DNA of 11,644 nt from Ignavibacteria bacterium (GTDB taxonomy: Bacteria; Bacteroidota; Ignavibacteria; Ignavibacteriales; Melioribacteraceae). The translations under genes were made by a program, and so were the position numbers. Below are positions 5,727-11,644 of this stretch, piece after piece. The notes beneath the pieces were generated by a model that saw only the letters and a list, made by a program, of their open reading frames with translations, ran no database searches and was not told the origin of the DNA. Each line of letters starts with the position of its first letter. Position 1 is the first letter of the stretch. The stretch covers positions 1 to 11,644 of the forward strand of contig QILJ01000395.1 of the NCBI GenBank assembly GCA_003233295.1, in the 5' to 3' direction.

Positions 5727-6356
5727 TCATTCAACTAAATTAGTTTTAATCGCATAATTAGTTATTTCGGCATTGTTTGTCAAATCCATTTTTTCAAGGA
5801 TTCTGGCTCGATAAGTACTTATGGTTTTACTGCTAAGAAAAAGTGATTCGGCTATTTGACTTAGTGATTTACCTGAAGCTATAAGAAGCAAGACTTGAAA
5901 TTCTCTATCAGATAATTTTTCATGAGGGAGCTTGTTTTTATCTTCACCAAAAGAAAATGCAAGTTTTTCAGCTAAAGTTGTTGAGACATATTTTTCTCCT
6001 TTTGCTACTCTTCGTATAGCGGAAGCGAGTTCTTCAGCTGCTGTACTTTTATTTAGATATCCTGATGCTCCCGCTTTCAATGCTCTAATTGCATACAATT
6101 CTTCGGGATATGTGGATAAAATTAGTACCGGAAGATTACCATAATAATTTTTAAGTTCAATTAATACGTCCAATCCACTTTTGTCAGGCATAGAAATATC
6201 CAGAATTATTAAATCATATTTGGTAGATTTTACTTTATCTAGAACTTCTAGACCATTCACAGCCTCCTCAACTTCCGCTACTTCATGCATTTCTTTAACA
6301 ATCTGTATTAAACCTTTGCGAACTACAGAATGATCGTCGGCCACTAATATTTTCAC
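5727..6356 (-). CDS. NarL/FixJ-type LuxR-family response regulator
   Basis: A 209-residue two-domain regulator. The receiver (1-120) has the acidic pair Asp7-Asp8, phosphoacceptor Asp53 in ILDISMPD, Ser81 in LILS and Lys103 in YLNKS, so it should be phosphorylatable. The linker is about 121-145. The LuxR helix-turn-helix (147-205) has LSDREFQVLLLIASGKS and IAESLFLSSKTISTY, the normal DNA-binding tetrahelix. The start is GTG at 6356, a single base after the TAA of the kinase gene; GAGGT at the end of the kinase gene can serve as its ribosome binding site. Cognate partner of the HisKA_3 kinase upstream by adjacency and because this kinase class pairs with NarL-type regulators. Its targets are unknown; the 3' end of the gene directly abuts the type IX remnant. 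Confidence 0.95.
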   Translation of the reverse strand: MKILVADDHSVVRKGLIQIVKEMHEVAEVEEAVNGLEVLDKVKSTKYDLIILDISMPDKSGLDVLIELKNYYGNLPVLILSTYPEELYAIRALKAGASGYLNKSTAAEELASAIRRVAKGEKYVSTTLAEKLAFSFGEDKNKLPHEKLSDREFQVLLLIASGKSLSQIAESLFLSSKTISTYRARILEKMDLTNNAEITNYAIKTNLVE

Positions 6357-6357
6357 T

Positions 6358-7626
6358 TTATTTTACCTCTTCATTAATTTTCACTTGCACATTAACTATA
6401 GTACCGTTGTTTTTTTGCCCGGAAATTTCTAATGTACCTCCAATGCTGTGAACACGCTCATGAATACCAAGTAATCCCAGCGATTTAGGATCATTGATGT
6501 TTTCATCATCAATACCTATACCGTTATCTGAAATGGTTAATTCAACTTTCGAATTAATAATCTTAACTGAAATTGTTGCTTCTGAGGCTTTAGAATGTCT
6601 TGCAATATTGGTAAGAGATTCTTGTACTATTCTAAAAAATTGAACGCTAATCTTTTCATCCAAAGTAAAATCTTCCGGCTCGCAGTTTAATCTTGTTTTT
6701 ATACCTGTTCTTTCCTCAAATTGTTTTGCCTGCCACTCTAATGCATAATAGAGACCAAGGTCATCTAAAAGCCCGGGACGCAACTCCGTGGATATTCTTT
6801 GGACTGAAATGGTTGTATCATCAATTAAATGTGTCATCTGTTCAAATTTTGCTTCAAGTTCTTTAGATGGGTTAGAGATATTTTTTTTTATCCAATGCAA
6901 ATCAAATTTAAGTGCAGTAAGCCCCTGACCAACAACATCATGTATCTCACGAGATATTTTGGTTTTTTCCTGTTCACTTATTTCTTGAGCATATCTATTT
7001 AGTTCCCTTAACTGCAATTGAGAGCGTTCAAGTTCCTTTTGAATTAGTTCTCTTTCTACTATTTCCTCCTGCAAATCGTCCATTAAGTTAAGCGCTGCTC
7101 TTTTACTACCTTCAATATACTGAAGCATTTGTTTTAATTCCGTTTCAAATTCCTTTCTCTTCATCAGTTCTTGTTCAAGTTCGTAGGCTCTATTATAATA
7201 TCTCTCTGTAATTATATCTTTCTGCTTAATGAACATCTCATCATTTTTTGTTTGCTCTAATGAACTTTTTATTGTTGAATATAAGTCGTTCCTAATAATC
7301 GGTTTTGATACGTAATAGTCAGCTCCATTTTCCAATACAGCCTTGGCTATTTCAGCATCTCGTTTTCCCAGCGCAATAATGGGAATTCTGATTTTACTAT
7401 GTGTTTTTATAAACTTGATAATGTGTATGCTTTCATTGTGCAATTCGGAGATTTCCACAGCTATTAAGTCCGGAGGTTCTTCCTCAATGGCACTAACAAT
7501 ATTTAAGTGGTTAGTGTTTAAAATTAAACAAGGCTCGTCAAATGATTCTAATATGGTTGCAAATGTTTCTTTATCAATATCATGCTCACTAATAAGTAAT
7601 ATTGTAATAGTTTTATGGTTATTCAT
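6358..7626 (-). CDS. HisKA_3 (NarL-type) sensor histidine kinase with degenerate N-terminal receiver
   Basis: A 422-residue cytoplasmic kinase without membrane segments. Residues 6-125 have the receiver fold, but the phosphoacceptor position holds Glu58 (DLIAVEIS aligned with DLIILDIS of the partner regulator), the conserved Thr/Ser is Gly87 and the acidic pair is degraded (SEHD); only Lys108 in VSKP remains. A coiled coil rich in Glu/Gln/Lys (about 128-222) leads to HisKA_3 with phosphorylatable His229 in SREIHDVVGQGLTALK. The ATPase domain has the N box around Asn340 (ESLTNIARHSKAS), the G1 box DNGIGI (367-372) and the G2 region SLGLLGIHER (382-391), all intact. The kinase half should work and phosphorylate the NarL-type regulator one base downstream. 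The pseudo-receiver more likely senses by binding than by phosphorylation. The start ATG is 29 bases after the upstream stop, with a poor ribosome binding site. Confidence 0.93.
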   Translation of the reverse strand: MNNHKTITILLISEHDIDKETFATILESFDEPCLILNTNHLNIVSAIEEEPPDLIAVEISELHNESIHIIKFIKTHSKIRIPIIALGKRDAEIAKAVLENGADYYVSKPIIRNDLYSTIKSSLEQTKNDEMFIKQKDIITERYYNRAYELEQELMKRKEFETELKQMLQYIEGSKRAALNLMDDLQEEIVERELIQKELERSQLQLRELNRYAQEISEQEKTKISREIHDVVGQGLTALKFDLHWIKKNISNPSKELEAKFEQMTHLIDDTTISVQRISTELRPGLLDDLGLYYALEWQAKQFEERTGIKTRLNCEPEDFTLDEKISVQFFRIVQESLTNIARHSKASEATISVKIINSKVELTISDNGIGIDDENINDPKSLGLLGIHERVHSIGGTLEISGQKNNGTIVNVQVKINEEVK

Positions 7627-7655
7627 AATTATTTTAACTTGCTGTTCATTATAAA

Positions 7656-9761
7656 TTATAATTTTTTTAAGGATTCTTCAATATTCTCTACACTTTCATA
7701 CTTGGGCGGTTGACCTAATTGACGAAGAAGTTCATTTATCTCTGATTTTAATTTTATCATTCTGTTTTCTCTGCCAACAAAGTGTCTATTAAATCGTAGT
7801 AGTTCTTCGTTCTTTTGTTCCATCTCCAATTCTTTTCTTTTTCGCTCGGTTATATCTCTTGTTCTACCATGAAACCCTAATAAATTTTTATTCTCATCAT
7901 AAATCGGATTAGCAATTACTTCAACATCAACTAACTTACCATCCTTCCGTATTCGCTTAACTTCAAATTGTAGTTGAAATAATTCACCATTTTTCCCTTT
8001 TAGTAATCCTTCTTTTAAATTAGCCTCAAAAATGGGTATATATTCAGGTGCAGTTATTTCTCGGATATCCTTTTGCATATACTCGTAAACGGTATAACCT
8101 AAGAGATCGAAAACAGCATCATTAATAAAAGTATAGTTCATGTCTTTATCGACCGCCCAGATCAAATCAAGTGTATTGGTTGCCATTAATCTAAACTTTT
8201 TCTCACTTTCGGCAAGTTGCTTTTGCAATTCAATCTTATCAGTAATATCCTCAGAAATTCCTAATAGGAATTGAGGTTCCCCATCCTCGGCGTAAATCGG
8301 AATTTTTTTTGTATGCAGAATTCTAATTCCTTTATTTCTGGTGTGAACTTGTTCTTCAGGAATCTCGACCATTTTCCTTTCTTCTAAGACTAACCTATCT
8401 TTTGAAACAAAAAAATCAGCTTCTTCTTTCGGTGAAAAATCATAATCGGTCTTGCCAAGAATTTCCCCTTCCGGGATTCCCGTAATTTCTGTAGCAGCTT
8501 TATTGTAACGGACAAACTTAAGGTATTTGGCATCCTTTACAAAAATCATATTTGGAATGTTATCAATTATACTACTTAAAAAATTTTCACTTTCTATAAT
8601 CTTTTTCTCAAATACTTTTCGCTGAGTAATATCTAAACAAATTGCATAAAAAACTTTTCCTCCATTATAAGTGAGTAATTGTAAGTGAACTTCCACATCA
8701 TAATGAGAACCGTTTTTTCTTCTATGTACTGTTTCAAAAACTATTCTGGGAAATTTGTATTCAACCAACGGTTTTACAAACTCACTAAAACTATCTATAT
8801 CGAAGTCATCCTTAATATCAAGAACAGTCATTTCCAAAAGTTCATCTAAGGAATAGCCAAGATTTACTTGAGCAGAATTATTTATCTGAATAAATTTATA
8901 TGTATCCACCTCGAAAATATAAATTTCATTTAGTGATTCTTCAAATATTCTCGCTAATCTTTCGGCTTCCTGCTCAAGCTTAACTTCCTTTGTAATATCT
9001 ATTAATATTCCCTCCATAGAAGTTATGCCATCAACATCATTGCGTATAATTCTAGTTAGATCTTTAACCCATTTTATTTCACCGCTTTTAGTAATTATCC
9101 TGTAGGGTTTATGTATAAAGTTTACATAACCTTTTCCTCTACTGAAAAATTCAGATTCGTTTTTCACTCTTTTTATATCATCTTTGTGTATCACTTCCGT
9201 ATAGGAAATATTACCACTAATGAAATCATTTACAGAGTATCCGAAAATTGTTTCCACATTCTCAGAAACATACTTTACGGGCCAATTTTTTTTGTATTCC
9301 CAAATAAATGCCACTGCAGGACTATTATTTATTATTCTTGCCGCTTTTTTTAGAGCAGTATATGCTTCTTTCCTCTGCTCTTTTAATTTTTTCTTCTCCA
9401 AAGCCGATTCAACGGCAATACCAAGTCTAGTTAAGTTTGATTTAAGAACATAATCAGCAGCGCCCAATTTCATACACATTACAGCAGTTTCTTCACTAAT
9501 CGAGCCGGTAACAATGATTATCGGTGTTTCCGGTTTTACTTTCTGTATATACTTGATTGCTTCTAGTCCGGTAAACATTGGAAGACTAAAATCAGAAAGG
9601 AGAAGATCAGGCTCAAACTCATCAAGTTCTTTTTTAAAATCTTCCTCATTAGCAACGACCTTAAAGAGAAAATTTATACCATACAATTTTAGTTCGTCAA
9701 CCATTAATTCTGCATCTTCATTTACATCTTCTAGTATTAGAAATCTAAATTGTTCTTTCAT
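7656..9761 (-). CDS. Receiver plus four-PAS domain protein without kinase domain
   Basis: A 701-residue cytoplasmic protein. The receiver (5-123) is complete: Glu11-Asp12, phosphoacceptor Asp57 in LLSDFSLP, Thr85 in IIIVTG and Lys107 in YVLKS. Four PAS/PAC units follow at about 140-260, 270-382, 392-510 and 520-640, each ending in the linker type DIT-x-x (DITKEV, DITQRK, DITDKI, DITERK). After a coiled coil the tail has RFNRHFVGRENRMIKLKSEINELL (651-680), a C-terminal motif I recall from kinase-less REC/PAS proteins. There is no HisKA, HATPase, GGDEF or DNA-binding domain. It probably acts as a phosphorylation-dependent scaffold or signal integrator between the two kinase systems around it; this is inference. 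GGAAGG 8 bases before the ATG supports the start. Spacing to its neighbours is 47 and 29 bases, in one operon. Confidence 0.9.
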   Translation of the reverse strand: MKEQFRFLILEDVNEDAELMVDELKLYGINFLFKVVANEEDFKKELDEFEPDLLLSDFSLPMFTGLEAIKYIQKVKPETPIIIVTGSISEETAVMCMKLGAADYVLKSNLTRLGIAVESALEKKKLKEQRKEAYTALKKAARIINNSPAVAFIWEYKKNWPVKYVSENVETIFGYSVNDFISGNISYTEVIHKDDIKRVKNESEFFSRGKGYVNFIHKPYRIITKSGEIKWVKDLTRIIRNDVDGITSMEGILIDITKEVKLEQEAERLARIFEESLNEIYIFEVDTYKFIQINNSAQVNLGYSLDELLEMTVLDIKDDFDIDSFSEFVKPLVEYKFPRIVFETVHRRKNGSHYDVEVHLQLLTYNGGKVFYAICLDITQRKVFEKKIIESENFLSSIIDNIPNMIFVKDAKYLKFVRYNKAATEITGIPEGEILGKTDYDFSPKEEADFFVSKDRLVLEERKMVEIPEEQVHTRNKGIRILHTKKIPIYAEDGEPQFLLGISEDITDKIELQKQLAESEKKFRLMATNTLDLIWAVDKDMNYTFINDAVFDLLGYTVYEYMQKDIREITAPEYIPIFEANLKEGLLKGKNGELFQLQFEVKRIRKDGKLVDVEVIANPIYDENKNLLGFHGRTRDITERKRKELEMEQKNEELLRFNRHFVGRENRMIKLKSEINELLRQLGQPPKYESVENIEESLKKL

Positions 9762-9808
9762 TTTATAAACCTTCCGAACAAAATTTTATTAAGACTATTT
9801 TTCATTTT

Positions 9809-10246
9809 CTACAATGGAACCTCATTTAAATTTAACCAATAAAAGATAATATTTTCTATTAAAAAAGAAAAATTATCAAAATTTAATGTTTTAACCACGA
9901 AACTATTAACACAAAGATCGTAGGCTTTTTTTAAATCGGATTCTTCTTTTGAAGAACTTAATATAACAACCGGAACATTCATTGATCTTCTTCCCGATTT
10001 TATTTCTTCAAGTATTTCTAAGCCACTTACTTTTGGTAATTTAAGGTCTAAAATAATTAATTTAGGTAAAGGAATTTTTCTGTTTGTCGGATTATTGATT
10101 ATATCACGGATAAAATTAATTGCTTTCTCACCATCATTTATAAACTTAACTTTTTGAAGGTTAACTTTATTTTTAAGAATATCTAAAATCAATTCAGCGT
10201 CGTTAGGATCATCTTCAATTATAACCAATTCTATTTCAGTTTCCAT
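9809..10246 (-). CDS. Rcp1-like single-domain response regulator
   Basis: A 145-residue stand-alone receiver. It has Glu11-Asp12-Asp13 in IIEDDPNDAEL, phosphoacceptor Asp67 in LIILDLKLPKVSGLE, Ser97 in VVILSSS and Lys119 in FVVKT; the insert between strand 2 and the acceptor (about 48-60, NNPTNRKIPL) is typical of the Rcp1 branch, which partners phytochrome-like kinases. It has no output domain, so it relays phosphate or binds a partner. The frame could begin at a TTG at 10261, but AGAGGTGAG sits 1-9 bases ahead of the ATG at 10246 and the conserved receiver starts there, so I use that ATG. It lies 62 bases after the PAS kinase, its likely partner, and 47 before the REC-PAS gene. Confidence 0.93.
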   Translation of the reverse strand: METEIELVIIEDDPNDAELILDILKNKVNLQKVKFINDGEKAINFIRDIINNPTNRKIPLPKLIILDLKLPKVSGLEILEEIKSGRRSMNVPVVILSSSKEESDLKKAYDLCVNSFVVKTLNFDNFSFLIENIIFYWLNLNEVPL

Positions 10247-10247
10247 G

Positions 10248-10256
10248 CTCACCTCT
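10248..10256 (-). promoter_or_regulatory. Ribosome binding site deciding the start of the Rcp1-like regulator
   Basis: On the minus strand AGAGGTGAG (10256-10248) is followed by C and ATG at 10246. Its GGAGGTGA-like core selects this ATG over the TTG at 10261, which would lie upstream of the site. Confidence 0.65.
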
Positions 10257-10308
10257 TTCAAGTAATATTATTAAATCGTTCTATGAATTTAAATCCAAGT
10301 TTCGCTGG

Positions 10309-11644
10309 TTAATTTTTTTTCAACGTAAAGAAGAAAGTTGCCCCTTTACCTAGTTCACCTTCAGCCCACACTTTCCCTCCGTGTCTATTAATAATTCTAC
10401 TAACTGTAGCAAGCCCTATACCAATACCTTCATATTCATCAGGGCTGTGTAGCCTTTGAAATACTTTAAATAATTTATCGCTGTACTTCATATCAAACCC
10501 AGCACCGTTATCTTTAACAAAATACTCAACTGTATCATTATTCACCATACCGCCAATTTGAATTTCAGCATCGACTTTATTTGTAAATTTAATTGCATTT
10601 GATAAAAGATTATGGAGTACCTGTTTTACTAATTTACTATCTCCTTTTGCTTCCGGTAACTTATCAATATATAAATTTATGTTCCTTTCAGTTATTTCAT
10701 CTTCAAACTCCTCGCGAATTTCATCAATAAGAGCATTCATATCGATTTTTGAACTTATTAGTTTGTTTCTCGTCATTCTCGAAAAATCTAATAGAGCATC
10801 AATTAAATTTCCCATTTTTATGACATTTGATTTAATAACTCCTAAAACCCTTTTTTGCTCATCATTTACTGCATCTCCCAGAAGTCTTTCCAATTTATCT
10901 GAGAAACCATGAATAGCCCGAAGCGGAGCCCTAAGGTCATGCGAAACTGAATATGAAAATGATTCAAGTTCCTTATTAACTTTTAGTAATTTTTTATTTG
11001 TCCGCTCCAATTCCTTTCTTATCTCATTTACGTCTTCAAGAAGATATCGCATTGCTTTCTGGGATTCCTCAATTTTCACAGTTTTTTCTTCCAATTTCCA
11101 TGTTCGTTCTTTCACTAATGCTTCTAAATGATCGCGATGTAGTTTTAATTCTTCTTGTGCTTTTTTACGCTCCGAAATATTAATATGAATTCCACTCATC
11201 TTTAACGGTCTATGATCATCAGACCATGATATTATTTTACCTCGGGCATTTACCCATACCCAGCTACCGTTTTTATGTTTAAGTCTAAATTCAGCGTCAT
11301 AATAATCGGTTTCTCCATTAATATGCTTTTGCAGTACGTTATTAACATATTCAAAATCATCAGGATGAACATTGTCTTTCCATGTATTAAAATTAATTGG
11401 TTCTAATTCTTCAAGCGAATAACCTATCATTTCAGCCCAAATTTCATTTATATAAAGTTCCCTGGTTTCAATATTCCATTCCCATAATCCAGCATTCGTA
11501 CCTTCGAGAATATTTGATAGTTTTTCACTCTGCAATCTTTGAATAATTTCTGTTTTTTTTCGTTCTGTTACGTTTCTAAAAATACTCAAGGATAATTTTT
11601 CTTGACCGGGTAATTCCAAATAGGAATTAGAAAGTTCCACATAA
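10309..11644 (-). CDS. PAS-domain histidine kinase, 5' end outside the window
   Basis: The visible 445 or so codons are open to the right edge. The first residues (VELSNSYLELPGQEKLSLSI, then FRNVTERKK) are the end of a PAS/PAC domain, so the GTG at 11640 is not a real start and the gene continues upstream. Counting from that GTG, a full PAS/PAC domain spans about 44-160 (GLWEWNIETRELYINEIW, DDFEYVNN, GIHINISERKKAQ), followed by a long coiled coil (160-228). HisKA follows with His234 in SYSVSHDLRAPLRAIHGFS, then HATPase_c with the N box around Asn348 (NLLSNAIKF), DNGAGFD (377-383), FQRLHSPDEYEGIGIGLATV (395-413) and a final GKGATFFFTL. FQRLHSP...EGTGIGLA-type boxes are typical of Cph1-like kinases paired with Rcp1-like regulators, which fits the next gene. 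All catalytic boxes are intact. Missing N-terminal domains may hold the real input. Confidence 0.92.
   Translation of the reverse strand, partial: YVELSNSYLELPGQEKLSLSIFRNVTERKKTEIIQRLQSEKLSNILEGTNAGLWEWNIETRELYINEIWAEMIGYSLEELEPINFNTWKDNVHPDDFEYVNNVLQKHINGETDYYDAEFRLKHKNGSWVWVNARGKIISWSDDHRPLKMSGIHINISERKKAQEELKLHRDHLEALVKERTWKLEEKTVKIEESQKAMRYLLEDVNEIRKELERTNKKLLKVNKELESFSYSVSHDLRAPLRAIHGFSDKLERLLGDAVNDEQKRVLGVIKSNVIKMGNLIDALLDFSRMTRNKLISSKIDMNALIDEIREEFEDEITERNINLYIDKLPEAKGDSKLVKQVLHNLLSNAIKFTNKVDAEIQIGGMVNNDTVEYFVKDNGAGFDMKYSDKLFKVFQRLHSPDEYEGIGIGLATVSRIINRHGGKVWAEGELGKGATFFFTLKKN

Noticed and set aside
10247..10261. TTG start giving a five-residue longer Rcp1-like regulator
   Set aside because: A strong ribosome binding site lies between it and the ATG at 10246, and the conserved receiver begins at the ATG.
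11638..11640. GTG as the start of the PAS kinase
   Set aside because: The residues right after it are the end of a PAS/PAC domain, the frame stays open to the window edge, and no ribosome binding site is visible.

Overview
This AT-rich window most likely comes from an Ignavibacteria-type member of the Bacteroidota/Chlorobiota (FCB) group. The clearest evidence is a type IX secretion C-terminal sorting domain (the NYPNPFNPT signature) in a gene remnant at 5087-5726. Supporting evidence is a SecG with a long Thr/Pro/Asn-rich tail and two promoter candidates of the Bacteroidota type (a -33 TTG box and a -7 TAnnTTTG-like box). The taxonomic call is inference; no 16S or other phylogenetic marker was compared.

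Layout. On the minus strand at the left edge (1-756) lie a CYTH/class IV adenylate cyclase-like protein and the first 86 codons of an AddB/RecB-like nuclease, overlapping by ATGA. A plus-strand block (876-3439) holds a small outer-membrane beta-barrel protein, a secreted M14 zinc carboxypeptidase and rpsU (ribosomal protein bS21, TTG start). A strong bidirectional terminator separates rpsU from a convergent LOG-family (TIGR00730) nucleotide phosphoribohydrolase-like gene. Upstream of that gene is a GC-rich cluster of small palindromes, then the secG terminator, secG, and a CAU-anticodon tRNA in the same direction as secG.

From 5087 to the right edge everything is on the minus strand. Five signalling genes are read in the order: PAS histidine kinase (5' end outside the window), Rcp1-like single-domain response regulator, a REC plus four-PAS protein with no kinase domain, a HisKA_3 histidine kinase with a degenerate N-terminal receiver, and a NarL/FixJ-type DNA-binding response regulator. 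The last two are one base apart and form an obvious cognate pair; the first two resemble a Cph1/Rcp1-style pair. The REC-PAS protein between them could link the pairs. Directly after the last stop codon lies a truncated, frameshifted remnant of a type IX-secreted protein that also carries a 33-base palindromic insert.

The least ordinary points are the compact two-kinase, three-regulator cluster, the Asp-to-Glu pseudo-receiver on one kinase, the remnant whose frameshift creates a false secreted-protein start, and the small palindromic elements that may be a dispersed family. I saw no wholly new system.
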